Source: Kribbella antiqua
GTDB taxonomy: Bacteria; Actinomycetota; Actinomycetes; Propionibacteriales; Kribbellaceae
Length of the DNA stretch: 64,000 nucleotides
Reading direction: 5' to 3'
Assembly: GCF_004345665.1 (NCBI RefSeq)
Contig: NZ_SLWR01000008.1
Location: forward strand, 1-64,000
Part shown: one piece after another, positions 1 through 8,491 of the stretch
Layout: each line of letters starts with the position of its first letter
Numbering within the stretch: the first letter of the stretch is position 1
Translations under genes and position numbers: made by a program
Notes under the pieces: model-generated
What the model was told of the DNA's origin: nothing
Seen by the model: only the letters and a program-made list of their open reading frames with translations
Database searches by the model: none

Positions 1-83
1 GACGCCTCGCACGCACCGTCTTCAACCACCTCACCAACGACCATCACAGCCGACCTACAACCAGCCTCCCGGCTGCGGCTTGA
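1..83 (+). CDS. 3' end of an unidentified upstream gene (partial)
   Basis: The third forward frame is open from the window edge to a TGA at 81-83 and would encode a 26-residue tail ending in LPAAA. Most codons end in C or G, as in real genes here. Too little is present to name a family. A regulator starts only 14 bases downstream on the same strand, so the two may be cotranscribed. It could also be non-coding sequence that is open by chance. Confidence 0.35.
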   Translation, partial: RLARTVFNHLTNDHHSRPTTSLPAAA

Positions 84-97
84 CATAGGAGAAACCC

Positions 98-928
98 ATG
101 GACAACCCTCTCGGTGAGTTTCTCCGCGCCCGCCGTGAACAGGTCCAGCCGGAGGAGGTCGGAATCCGGCGCGTCGGGCTGCGGCGGGTGCCGGGGCTGC
201 GGCGCGAAGAGGTCGCAATGCTGGCCGGTATCAGCTCGGACTACTACCTGCGGCTGGAGCAGGGCCGCGACCGCAACCCCTCGGTCCAGGTCCTCGACGC
301 GCTGGCCGAGGTACTGCGCCTGGACGCGGACACCACGGACTACCTGATCGGACTGGCCCAGGAGCGGTCGCACAACGCGCCGAAGCCCAAGCCGGCCGAG
401 GTGCCGGACAGCATCCTGGAGCTGATCGACGGCTGGCCGAACAACCCGGCGTACGTGCAGAACAAGTACACCGACGTACTCGCGGTCAACGCCCTGGCGA
501 CGGCACTGACGCCGAACTACCGGGTCGGGGCGAACCTGCTCCGCGCGATCTTCCTCGATCCAGCCGAACGGCAGCTCCGCCGTGACTGGGAGAACCTCAC
601 CGAGGACGGCGTCGCGGCCCTTCGTGCCGAGGTCGGAGCGGACGTCGACGACCCGCGGCTGATGGAGCTGGTCGGAGAGCTGTCCGTCCGGAGTGCGCGG
701 TTCCGGCAGTTGTGGGCGCGGCACGACGTACGGCCGCGGCGTGGTCGCCTCAAACCGCTCAACCACCCGGAGGTCGGCAACATCGACCTCCGGTCCGACA
801 AGCTGCCGATTCCTGGCACGGACGGCCTGACGCTGGTCGTCTTCCACGCGGTTCCCGGAAGCCCCGATGCGGAGAAGCTGGCCCTGCTGGGCAGCCTGAC
901 AGCGCCTCAGCCGACCAGAGAGTTGTAG
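98..928 (+). CDS. Helix-turn-helix regulator with MmyB-type ligand-binding domain
   Basis: A 276-residue DNA-binding regulator of the XRE/MmyB class common in actinobacteria. An N-terminal helix-turn-helix spans about residues 20-75, with the typical LRREEVAMLAGIS and YYLRLEQGRDRNPS stretches, followed by an MmyB-like domain (about 110-270) with the RRDWENL and VRPRRGRLKPLNHPEVG landmarks. That domain is thought to bind a small hydrophobic ligand. The ATG at 98 has an AGGAG at 88-92. In actinobacteria such genes often sit beside an oxidoreductase they control, which may be the truncated gene upstream. Its last 22 bases overlap the end of the convergent glgM gene. Confidence 0.9.
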   Translation: MDNPLGEFLRARREQVQPEEVGIRRVGLRRVPGLRREEVAMLAGISSDYYLRLEQGRDRNPSVQVLDALAEVLRLDADTTDYLIGLAQERSHNAPKPKPAEVPDSILELIDGWPNNPAYVQNKYTDVLAVNALATALTPNYRVGANLLRAIFLDPAERQLRRDWENLTEDGVAALRAEVGADVDDPRLMELVGELSVRSARFRQLWARHDVRPRRGRLKPLNHPEVGNIDLRSDKLPIPGTDGLTLVVFHAVPGSPDAEKLALLGSLTAPQPTREL

Positions 929-2064
929 AGCTTCACGGTGCGGTCGGCGACCGCGTCCCAGCCGAACTGGGAGACGGCACGTTCGCGACCGGCCTTGCCC
1001 ATCGCCTCGGCCTTGGCCGGGTTGTCGACCAGGTCATTGATCCCCGCGGCCAGGTCGCGCTCGAACGTGTCGATGTCGTTCTCGTCATACCGGACCAGCG
1101 TCCCGGTCACGCCGTCGTCGACCACCTCGGGGATACCGCCGACCGCGCTGGCGACGACGGCGGTCTCGCACGCCATCGCCTCCAGGTTGACGATGCCGAG
1201 CGGCTCGTAGATCGACGGGCAGCAGAACGCGAGCGCGTGCGTCAGCACCTGCCGGACCTCCTCGCGCGGCAGCATCTCGGAGACCACGAACACGCCGTCA
1301 CGGGCGGCCTTGAGGTCGTCGATGAGCGCGTCGGTCTCCGCCTTCAGCTCGACCGTGTCGGCCGCGCCGGCGAGCAGGACCAATTGGACCGATGGGTCCA
1401 GTCGCAGCCCGGCCCGCAGCAGGTGCGGGACGCCCTTCTGCCGGGTGATCCGGCCGACGAAGGTCACGTACGGGCGGTTCAGGTCGACCCCGAGGCGCTC
1501 GAGTACGTGCGTACCCGGGTCCGGGCGGTAGAAGTCGGCGTCGATCCCGTTCGAGATCACGTGAACCTTGGCCGGGTCGATGGACGGGTAGCAGTCCAGT
1601 ACGTCGTCTCGCATCCCGCGGCTCACCGCGACCACGGCGTCGGCCGCCTCGTACGCCGTACGCTCGGCCCAACTGGAGAGCCGGTAGCCGCCGCCGAGCT
1701 GCTCCGCCTTCCACGGGCGGCGCGGCTCCAGCGAGTGGGCCGTCACGACGTGCGGGACGTCGTACAGGAGCTTGGCCCAGTGGCCGGCCATGTTGGCGTA
1801 CCAGGTGTGGGAGTGGACGACCTGCGCGTCGCCGACCGCGGCGGTCATGGTGAGGTCGGTGGAGAGGATCCGCAGCGCCGCGTTGGCCGTCGGGATGCGT
1901 GGATCGTCCTCGGAGTGTGCGGTCGCGCCGAGGCGTGGCTCGCCCATGCAGTGCACGTCCACGTCGATCAGCCGGCGCAGCTCGCCGACCAGGAAGTCCA
2001 CGTGCACCCCCGCCCCGCCGTACACGTCCGGAGGAAACTCACGCGTCAGGATGGCGACCTTCAT
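907..2064 (-). CDS. glgM: Actinobacterial GlgA-type glycosyltransferase (maltose-1-phosphate synthase GlgM)
   Basis: A 385-residue GT-B fold glycosyltransferase of family GT4. The N-terminus has the glycine-rich REFPPDVYGGAGVHVD acceptor loop and the C-terminal half the CCPSIYEPLGIVNLEAMAC signature with the two conserved glutamates. This actinobacterial family was long called glycogen synthase GlgA; the mycobacterial member makes alpha-maltose-1-phosphate from ADP-glucose and glucose-1-phosphate, feeding GlgE. The start is ATG at 2064. glgC, which makes the ADP-glucose, lies about 0.6 kb away and divergent, the arrangement known from mycobacteria. Whether this enzyme makes maltose-1-phosphate or extends glucan cannot be read from sequence alone. 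Confidence 0.9.
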   Translation of the reverse strand: MKVAILTREFPPDVYGGAGVHVDFLVGELRRLIDVDVHCMGEPRLGATAHSEDDPRIPTANAALRILSTDLTMTAAVGDAQVVHSHTWYANMAGHWAKLLYDVPHVVTAHSLEPRRPWKAEQLGGGYRLSSWAERTAYEAADAVVAVSRGMRDDVLDCYPSIDPAKVHVISNGIDADFYRPDPGTHVLERLGVDLNRPYVTFVGRITRQKGVPHLLRAGLRLDPSVQLVLLAGAADTVELKAETDALIDDLKAARDGVFVVSEMLPREEVRQVLTHALAFCCPSIYEPLGIVNLEAMACETAVVASAVGGIPEVVDDGVTGTLVRYDENDIDTFERDLAAGINDLVDNPAKAEAMGKAGRERAVSQFGWDAVADRTVKLYNSLVG

Positions 2065-2083
2065 AGCTCCCGACCCTAGGACA

Positions 2084-2629
2084 TTACGCCACGTGTGTCG
2101 GTACCCAGAAGCGGAGCTTTCCGTGTCGTTCGTCCTCCAGTTCGCCGCCGGCGGACTCGATCACGCGGCGGGAGGCGACGTTGTCGGTGTCGCAGGTGAG
2201 CAGGGCCGGGTCGATGCCCAGGCCGGCCGCGACCGGGAGGGACTGGGCCAGCATCTGGGTCGCGTAACCCCGCCGCCGCGCCGACGGGCGTACGACGTAC
2301 CCGATGTGGCCGCCGAGCTCCGTGAGGGCCGGGGTGAGCCGGTGGCGGATCGCCAGCCGGCCGAGCCACTCGTCTCCGTCGACGAACCAGAGCGTGGTCT
2401 GGTGCACGATGTCCGGCGGCAGGGCGGTGTCCGGCTCCGCATCCCGCTTGACCGCCTCGACCAGCCGGGCGAACTCGGCCGGGTCCTCCGCCTGCTCGCG
2501 GCTCCAGTTCTGCTCGCCGTCGCCGTACGCGTGCACCCCCATCCAGTGGTCGTCGTCCGGCCCCAGTTCGTCCCAGGCAGCAAGGAACGAACGGTGAACG
2601 GCAACGGTAGGTTCAGTGAGCATCGGCAT
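2084..2629 (-). CDS. GNAT family N-acetyltransferase
   Basis: A 181-residue acetyltransferase. The acetyl-CoA loop is visible as RPSARRRGYATQMLAQSLPV near residues 116-135, followed by the beta5/alpha4 part with CDTDNVASRRVIESAGG. The C-terminus LRFWVP is typical of the small-molecule or protein acetylating GNATs related to the Streptomyces GCN5-like group. The substrate is unknown. It lies 20 bases upstream of glgM in the same direction and may share its promoter; glgC is divergent. Start ATG 2629. Confidence 0.85.
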   Translation of the reverse strand: MPMLTEPTVAVHRSFLAAWDELGPDDDHWMGVHAYGDGEQNWSREQAEDPAEFARLVEAVKRDAEPDTALPPDIVHQTTLWFVDGDEWLGRLAIRHRLTPALTELGGHIGYVVRPSARRRGYATQMLAQSLPVAAGLGIDPALLTCDTDNVASRRVIESAGGELEDERHGKLRFWVPTHVA

Positions 2630-2636
2630 CTTTACA

Positions 2637-2648
2637 GTGTCGCGACAC
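2637..2648. promoter_or_regulatory. 12-bp perfect palindrome in the GNAT/glgC divergent region
   Basis: GTGTCGCGACAC is its own reverse complement and sits between the divergent starts of the GNAT gene (2629) and glgC (2694). Its position makes it a candidate operator for either. No regulator is assigned. Confidence 0.35.
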
Positions 2649-2693
2649 CCGCAACGGCTTATGCAGCGGGGCGTCCCGGACTAAGGTGCGGAC

Positions 2694-4043
2694 ATGGCAA
2701 AGGCGCCCAGAGTTCTCGGAATCGTGCTGGCCGGTGGCGAGGGCAAGCGGTTGATGCCGCTGACGGCGGACCGGGCCAAACCGGCCGTGCCGTTCGGGGG
2801 CAGTTATCGCTTGATCGACTTCGTGCTGTCCAACCTGGTCAATGCCGGGTATCGCAACCTGTTCGTGCTGACGCAGTACAAGTCGCACTCGCTGGACCGG
2901 CACGTCACCATCACCTGGCGGATGTCCACCCTGCTCGGCAACTTCGTCAGTTGCGTGCCCGCCCAGCAGCGGCTCGGCCCGCAGTGGTACCAGGGCAGCG
3001 CGGACGCGATCTACCAGTCGATGAACCTGATCGACGACTTCAAGCCCGACATCATCGTGGTGTTCGGTGCCGACCACGTGTACCGGATGGACGCCTCCCA
3101 GATGGTCGCGGCGCATATCGAGCGCGGCAACGGCGTGACCGTGGCCGGGATCCGGGTGCCGCGGGTCGAGGCGACCGAGTTCGGCGTGATCAAGACCGCC
3201 GCGAACGGGCACACGATCGAGGAGTTCCTGGAGAAGCCGGCCGACCCGCCGGGGCTGCCCGACTCGCCGGACGAGACGTTCGCCTCGATGGGCAACTACG
3301 TCTTCAGCGCCGACGTGCTGGTCGACGCGCTCCGCAAGGACGCGGCCAACCCGGCCTCCCGGCACGACATGGGCGGCGACATCGTCCCGATGCTGGTTGC
3401 CGAGGGCAAGGCCGGGGTCTACGACTTCAAGGAGAACGACGTCCCCGGCGCGCTGGACCGCGATCGCTCGTACTGGCGTGACGTCGGCTCGCTGGACTCC
3501 TACCACGAGGCGCACATGGACCTGGTGTCGATCCAGCCGGTGTTCAACCTCTACAACAACGACTGGCCGATCTTCACCTCGCACCCGCAGCTGCCGGGCG
3601 CGAAGTTCACCGACAACGCGACCGTCGGCGAGTCGATCGTCTGCCAGGGCTCGATCGTCTCCGGCGCCTGTGTGGACCATTCGGTGATCGGCTCGAACGT
3701 GATCGTCAGCTCGGGCGCCACGATCGAGCGCTCGGTGATCATGGACAACTGCAAGATCGGCGCGAACGTGGTGCTGAAGAACGTCATCCTGGACAAGAAC
3801 GTGGTCGTCCCGGACGGCGTCGAGATCGGCGTCGACCCGGACCTCGACCGCGAGCGCGGCTTCACCGTGTCCAAGGGCGGCGTCACCGTGCTCGGCAAGG
3901 GTCACCTGATCGAGCCGGGTCGCGGCGAGACGGCCGGCGAGGCCACCAAGGTCGCCGAGTCTGCCGAGGTCGCGGATGCCGGGGCCGCGGGTGCCGGGGT
4001 CGCCGAGTCTGCCGAGGCGAAGGGCGAGGTCGCCGAGGCGTGA
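2694..4043 (+). CDS. glgC: Glucose-1-phosphate adenylyltransferase
   Basis: Makes ADP-glucose from ATP and glucose-1-phosphate, the donor for GlgM and glycogen synthesis. The nucleotide-binding LAGGEGKRLMPLTADRAKP motif is near residues 11-29, sugar-phosphate loop residues follow (EEFLEKPADPP), and the C-terminal half is the left-handed beta-helix with hexapeptide repeats (VGESIVCQGSIVSG, ATIERSVIMDNCKIG). The family usually ends near 405-410 residues; this one has about 40 extra C-terminal residues of Ala/Glu/Val-rich, internally repeated sequence (VAESAEV, then VAESAEA). The tail runs into the kynU start, with a 4-base GTGA overlap, so glgC and the kynurenine operon are probably translationally coupled. 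Confidence 0.95.
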   Translation: MAKAPRVLGIVLAGGEGKRLMPLTADRAKPAVPFGGSYRLIDFVLSNLVNAGYRNLFVLTQYKSHSLDRHVTITWRMSTLLGNFVSCVPAQQRLGPQWYQGSADAIYQSMNLIDDFKPDIIVVFGADHVYRMDASQMVAAHIERGNGVTVAGIRVPRVEATEFGVIKTAANGHTIEEFLEKPADPPGLPDSPDETFASMGNYVFSADVLVDALRKDAANPASRHDMGGDIVPMLVAEGKAGVYDFKENDVPGALDRDRSYWRDVGSLDSYHEAHMDLVSIQPVFNLYNNDWPIFTSHPQLPGAKFTDNATVGESIVCQGSIVSGACVDHSVIGSNVIVSSGATIERSVIMDNCKIGANVVLKNVILDKNVVVPDGVEIGVDPDLDRERGFTVSKGGVTVLGKGHLIEPGRGETAGEATKVAESAEVADAGAAGAGVAESAEAKGEVAEA

Positions 4044-5284
4044 GCGAGGCCGAGGCTCTGGAGCTCGATGCCGGAGATCCTGGGCATCGGGAGCTCTTCG
4101 ACGTACCGCCTGCGCAGGGCGGCGACTATCCGGAGGTCGCGTACTTCGCGGGCAACTCGCTCGGGCTGCGGCCGCGCGCGACCCGGACCGAGCTGCTCGA
4201 GGACCTCGATGCGTGGGCTGCCCTGGGCGTCGAGGGGCATCTGGACGCCGCGCGCCCGTGGCTGCCGTACCACGAACTGTTGACCGGGCCCGCTGCTCGG
4301 CTGGTCGGTGCGCTGCCCAGCGAGACCGTGGTGATGAACTCGCTCACGGTCAATCTGCACCTGCTGATGGTCTCGTTCTACCGCCCGACCCGTTCGCGGC
4401 ACCGGATCGTGATCGAGGACTCGGCCTTCCCGTCGGACAGTTACGCCGTACGCTCGCAGGCTCGTTTCCACGGGTACGACGCCGAGGACGCGATCATCCG
4501 CCTCCGGCCGCGACCGGGCGAGGACTGCCTGCGTACGGCGGACGTGGTCGAGCAGCTCGGTGGTGACGTCGCGTTGGTTCTCCTCGGCGGCGTCAACTAC
4601 CTGACCGGTGAGCTGATGGACATCCCGACGATCACCGCGGCCGGGCATGCGGCGGGTGCTGTGGTGGGCTGGGATCTCGCGCACGCGGCCGGGAACGTGC
4701 CGCTGTCGTTGCATGACTGGGACGTCGATTTCGCCGCTTGGTGCTCTTACAAGTACCTGAACTCGGGGCCGGGTGCGCTGGCCGGGGCCTTCGTTCACGA
4801 GCGGCATCTGGGTGGCGATGTGCCGCGGTTCGAGGGGTGGTGGAGCACGGAGGCGGCGACGCGGTTCGAGATGCGGCCGGAGTCGCGGCCGCCGGTGTCG
4901 GCGGACGCGTGGCAGGTGTCGAATCCGCCGATCTTCTCGATGAGCCCGGTGCGGACGTCGCTGGAGATCTTCGACAAGATCGGCATCGGGGTGTTGCGCG
5001 AGCGCAGTGTGCGGCTGACGTCGTACCTGGCTGGTTTGCTGTCCGCGCTTCCGCTGCGGGTGATCACGCCGTCGGATCCTGCGCGGCGGGGTGCGCAGTT
5101 GTCGCTGCGGATCGAGGGCTTGAAGGCCGGGGAGCTGGCTTCGCGACTGCGGTTCGAGTACGGCGTGATCGCCGACGCCCGGGAACCCGACGTACTGCGG
5201 CTCGCGCCGGTGCCGCTGTATTCGACGTACCACGACTGCTGGCGTGCGGCGACCGCGCTGGCCGAGGCGGTGCCGGCGTCATGA
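4040..5284 (+). CDS. kynU: Kynureninase
   Basis: PLP-dependent fold-type I enzyme cleaving kynurenine or 3-hydroxykynurenine to (3-hydroxy)anthranilate and alanine. At 414 residues it has the usual length. The family landmarks YFAGNSLGL (35-43), the PLP aspartate in GWDLAHAAGN (about 210-219) and the Schiff-base lysine K238 in CSYKYLNSGPG are all present. The GTG start at 4040 overlaps the glgC stop by four bases. It opens a run of seven genes joined by 1-4 base overlaps, apart from one 119-base gap after nbaC. Confidence 0.95.
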   Translation: MSEAEALELDAGDPGHRELFDVPPAQGGDYPEVAYFAGNSLGLRPRATRTELLEDLDAWAALGVEGHLDAARPWLPYHELLTGPAARLVGALPSETVVMNSLTVNLHLLMVSFYRPTRSRHRIVIEDSAFPSDSYAVRSQARFHGYDAEDAIIRLRPRPGEDCLRTADVVEQLGGDVALVLLGGVNYLTGELMDIPTITAAGHAAGAVVGWDLAHAAGNVPLSLHDWDVDFAAWCSYKYLNSGPGALAGAFVHERHLGGDVPRFEGWWSTEAATRFEMRPESRPPVSADAWQVSNPPIFSMSPVRTSLEIFDKIGIGVLRERSVRLTSYLAGLLSALPLRVITPSDPARRGAQLSLRIEGLKAGELASRLRFEYGVIADAREPDVLRLAPVPLYSTYHDCWRAATALAEAVPAS

Positions 5285-6582
5285 AGGTCGCGATCGTCGG
5301 AGCAGGGCTGACCGGGAGCCTGCTCGCGTGTTTCCTGGCCCGTCGTGGGCTGTCGGTTTCGGTGTACGAGCGGCGGGCGGATCCGCGGGTCGGGCAGGTC
5401 GAGCGCGGGCGGTCGATCAACCTGGCGATCTCGGAGCGCGGGCTGGACGCGTTGCGGCGGATCGGGCTGGTCGACCAGGTGATGGCGGACGCGCTGCCGA
5501 TGAAGGGGCGGATGATCCATCCGGTCTCGGGGCCGCTGGATTTTCAGCCGTACGCGGCCTCCGGTGATCGGGCGATCAACTCGATCAGCCGGAGTGCGCT
5601 GAACAACGCGCTGCTCTCCGCGGCGTCGGCCGCGCCTGGGGTGTCGGTGGTCTTCGAGCATCGGCTGGTGGAGCTGGACTCCGCGTCCGGGCGAATGGTG
5701 TTCGCGACGCCGTCGGGGAAGGTGTCGGTGTCGGCGGACGTGGTGCTGGGCGCCGACGGAGCCGGGTCCGCCGTACGGGAGCAATTGCTTGCCGAGGGCA
5801 TCGTTGCCGAGGACGTCGATTTCCTTGACTACGGCTACAAAGAGCTCTCGATCCCTGCTGTGGATGGGGAATTCGCGTTGGATCCAGGCGCGTTGCACAT
5901 CTGGCCGCGGGGTACGTCGATGATGATCGCGTTGCCCAACCCGGACAAGTCCTTTACTTGCACGCTTTTCTGGCCTGCCGGATCTTTCGATGCTCTGACA
6001 ACCGGAGCAGAGGTCTCTGCCTACTTTGCCGAGCACTATCCAGATTTGTTGCCGTTGGCGCCGGATTTGGTGGACGACTACCTGAACAACCCGGTCGGCG
6101 TACTGGGCACCGTGCACACGTTGCCGTGGCAGGCGCATGGGCGGACGGCGCTGCTCGGGGACGCCGCCCATGCGATCGTCCCGTTCTACGGGCAGGGCGC
6201 GAACTGCGCCTTCGAGGACGTGGTCGAGCTGGATCGATGCCTGGACGACACCGGCGGCTCGTGGGCCCGGGCGCTGCGGCTGTTCGAGGCGCGCCGGCGG
6301 GAGAACACCGAGGCGATCGCGGAGATGGCGCTGGCCAACTTCGTCGAGATGCGGGACAAGGTCGCGTCGCCGGTCTTCCGGCTGACCAAGCAGATCGAGC
6401 ACTTTCTGGAGCGCCTGCTGCCGGGGACCTACGTTTCGCGCTATGAGCTGGTGTCGTTTTCCACGACGCCGTACGCCGAAGTCCAGCGCCGGGTACGTCG
6501 CCAGCATCAGGCACTCGGGGCATCGGTAGCGGCCGCGGCCTGCGTACTCGCCGCCGCTTGGCGGGTTTGGAGGCGGCCATGA
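5281..6582 (+). CDS. kmo: Kynurenine 3-monooxygenase
   Basis: FAD-dependent aromatic hydroxylase converting L-kynurenine to 3-hydroxykynurenine. The 433-residue protein starts with the Rossmann GxGxxG motif (IVGAGLTGSLLACFLARRG, residues 4-22), has the VLGADGAGSAVR motif near 155 and the second FAD contact LLGDAAHAIVPFYGQGANC near 292. The KMO-specific RGRSINLAISERG is near residues 44-56. The ATG at 5281 overlaps the kynU stop (ATGA); reading further upstream would lie inside kynU. The last 25 residues form a hydrophobic segment (ASVAAAACVLAAAWRVW) that could touch the membrane, as the C-terminus of eukaryotic KMO does. Confidence 0.95.
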   Translation: MKVAIVGAGLTGSLLACFLARRGLSVSVYERRADPRVGQVERGRSINLAISERGLDALRRIGLVDQVMADALPMKGRMIHPVSGPLDFQPYAASGDRAINSISRSALNNALLSAASAAPGVSVVFEHRLVELDSASGRMVFATPSGKVSVSADVVLGADGAGSAVREQLLAEGIVAEDVDFLDYGYKELSIPAVDGEFALDPGALHIWPRGTSMMIALPNPDKSFTCTLFWPAGSFDALTTGAEVSAYFAEHYPDLLPLAPDLVDDYLNNPVGVLGTVHTLPWQAHGRTALLGDAAHAIVPFYGQGANCAFEDVVELDRCLDDTGGSWARALRLFEARRRENTEAIAEMALANFVEMRDKVASPVFRLTKQIEHFLERLLPGTYVSRYELVSFSTTPYAEVQRRVRRQHQALGASVAAAACVLAAAWRVWRRP

Positions 6583-8081
6583 GCCTTTGGACACCGGAGC
6601 TGCTGACCGGGCAACCGCGCTCGGTCGGGTTGTTGCGCAACTTCGTCGACGGCTCGTTCGTCTCGGGCCAGTCGACCTTCGCGAAGCTGAGCCCGGTGAC
6701 GGGTGAGCAGATCTTCGACGTGTGTGAGGCGTCCGCTGAGACTGTCGACGCGGCGGTGCAGGCTGCTCGGGCGGCGTTGAAGGGCCCGTGGGGCCGGATG
6801 AGCGAGCAGGAGCGGGCCGTCGTACTGCGGCGGGTCGCGGACGTGCTCGAGCGGCGGTTCGACGACCTGGTGGCAGCCGAGGTCGGTGACACCGGCAAGT
6901 CGATCAGCCAGGCGCGGACGCTCGACATCCCGCGCGGTGCGGCCAACTTCCGGGCTTTCGCGGACTTCGCGACGACCGCGTCGACGGAGTCCTACACGAC
7001 GGTCCTGCCGGATGGCCGCCGGGCGCTGAACTACGCCGTACGCAAGCCCGTCGGTGTGGTCGCGATCATCGTCCCGTGGAACCTGCCGCTGCTGTTGCTG
7101 ACCTGGAAAGTCGCCCCGGCGCTTGCCTGCGGCAACGCTGTCGTGGTGAAGCCGTCCGAGGAAACCCCGGCATCGGCGACAGTCTTGGCCGAGGTGATGG
7201 CTGAGGCCGGCGTACCGCCTGGGGTCTTCAACCTGGTCCACGGCTTCGGCCCGTCGTCGGCGGGGGAGTACCTCACCCGGCATCCAGGGGTCGACGCGAT
7301 CACGTTCACGGGCGAATCCGCCACGGGTACGGCGATCGCGAAGGCGGCCGCGGATCGGGTCAAGGCGCTGTCCTTCGAGCTCGGCGGGAAGAACGCCGGT
7401 CTGATCTTCGCCGACTGCTCGTTGGACGCCGCGGTCGAGGGATCGGTGCGGTCGGTCTTCACCAACGGTGGGCAGGTCTGCCTGTGCACCGAACGCCTCT
7501 ACGTCGAGCGGCCGATCTTCGACGAATTCTGCGCTCGCTTGTCCCAGCGCGCCTCGGAGCTGACCTACGGCTGGCCCGCCGACGAGGCGACGATGAACAT
7601 GCCGCTGATCTCGAAGCAGCACCGCGACAAAGTTCTCTCGTACTACGACCTGGCCCGGCGCGAAGGTGCTGACGTCCTGACCGGTGGCGGCGTACCGTCT
7701 TTTGGCGACGCCCGCGACGGCGGTTGCTACGTGCAACCAACCGTGGTGACTGCTCTTGCTGCGGACGCGCGTACGAACACCGAAGAGATCTTCGGCCCGA
7801 TCTGCCACATTGCCCCCTTCGACACCGAAGAGGAAGCGTTTGCCCTGGCCAACAACTCCGACTACGGCCTCGCCGCCACCGTCTGGACCCGCGACGTCAG
7901 CCGAGCCCACCGCGCCGGCACCGCCCTCGACGTAGGCATCGTCTGGATCAACACCTGGTTCCTCCGCGACCTCCGCACCCCCTTCGGCGGCATGAAACTC
8001 TCCGGCGTAGGCCGCGAAGGCGGCAGACACTCCCTGGACTTCTACTCCGAACCCACCAACGTCTGCGTGGAGCTGACATGA
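6579..8081 (+). CDS. nbaE: 2-aminomuconate 6-semialdehyde dehydrogenase (ALDH family)
   Basis: NAD-dependent aldehyde dehydrogenase of about 500 residues, assigned to oxidation of 2-aminomuconate semialdehyde from its family resemblance and its place in the operon. Visible motifs are the cofactor region PWNLPLLLLTWKVAPALACG, the active-site glutamate in FELGGKNAG, the catalytic cysteine in NGGQVCLCTERLY, and the C-terminal PFGGMKLSGVGREGG. ATG 6579 overlaps the kmo stop as ATGA; a TTG at 6558 in frame is less likely. Related enzymes act on betaine aldehyde or hydroxymuconic semialdehyde, so the substrate is inferred mainly from context. Confidence 0.88.
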   Translation: MSLWTPELLTGQPRSVGLLRNFVDGSFVSGQSTFAKLSPVTGEQIFDVCEASAETVDAAVQAARAALKGPWGRMSEQERAVVLRRVADVLERRFDDLVAAEVGDTGKSISQARTLDIPRGAANFRAFADFATTASTESYTTVLPDGRRALNYAVRKPVGVVAIIVPWNLPLLLLTWKVAPALACGNAVVVKPSEETPASATVLAEVMAEAGVPPGVFNLVHGFGPSSAGEYLTRHPGVDAITFTGESATGTAIAKAAADRVKALSFELGGKNAGLIFADCSLDAAVEGSVRSVFTNGGQVCLCTERLYVERPIFDEFCARLSQRASELTYGWPADEATMNMPLISKQHRDKVLSYYDLARREGADVLTGGGVPSFGDARDGGCYVQPTVVTALAADARTNTEEIFGPICHIAPFDTEEEAFALANNSDYGLAATVWTRDVSRAHRAGTALDVGIVWINTWFLRDLRTPFGGMKLSGVGREGGRHSLDFYSEPTNVCVELT

Positions 8082-8491
8082 CCGTGGTGCCTGGGAAGGC
8101 GGTGCCGCGGGGGCGGTTTCCGCATGTGAAGGTGGCGGGTGGGTTTGCGTTTGTGTCGGGGACGTCCAGCCGACGGGTGGACAACTCGATCGCGGGGGCT
8201 TCGGTGGATTCGCTGGGGACCGTCTCGTTGGATATTCGGGAGCAGACTCGGGCGGTGCTGGAGAATATTCGGGACATTCTCGGGGCGGTGGGGGCTGGGC
8301 TCGAGGATTTGGTCAGTGTGACGACGTACCTGGTGTCGATGAACGACTTCGGGGGCTATAACGAGGTATATGCCGAGTTTTTCGACGAGTCAGGGCCGGC
8401 TCGGACGACTGTCGCAGTACATCAGCTGCCGCATCCCCAGCTGCTGATCGAGATACAGGCCGTAGCGGCGATCCCGCAAAGGAGTCAGTGA
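8078..8491 (+). CDS. nbaF: RidA-family 2-aminomuconate deaminase
   Basis: A 137-residue YjgF/YER057c/RidA-fold protein. Family features are GFAFVSGTSSRRVD, the trimer-core segment EQTRAVLENIRDILGAVGAG and the C-terminal HPQLLIEIQAVAAIP. In the 2-nitrobenzoate/3-hydroxyanthranilate pathway a RidA-type enzyme deaminates 2-aminomuconate to 4-oxalocrotonate, and this gene sits exactly between the semialdehyde dehydrogenase and the dioxygenase. ATG 8078 overlaps the upstream stop by four bases. General imine deaminase activity is the alternative. Confidence 0.85.
   Translation: MTVVPGKAVPRGRFPHVKVAGGFAFVSGTSSRRVDNSIAGASVDSLGTVSLDIREQTRAVLENIRDILGAVGAGLEDLVSVTTYLVSMNDFGGYNEVYAEFFDESGPARTTVAVHQLPHPQLLIEIQAVAAIPQRSQ

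Noticed and set aside
712..2079. Long forward open frame of 455 codons opposite glgM
   Set aside because: Antisense shadow: Arg/Val/Asp-rich translation with no family features, explained by high GC3 of glgM. The same holds for 4795-6594, 13582-13267-type frames, 45465-47462, 47050-48705 and 50580-52304.
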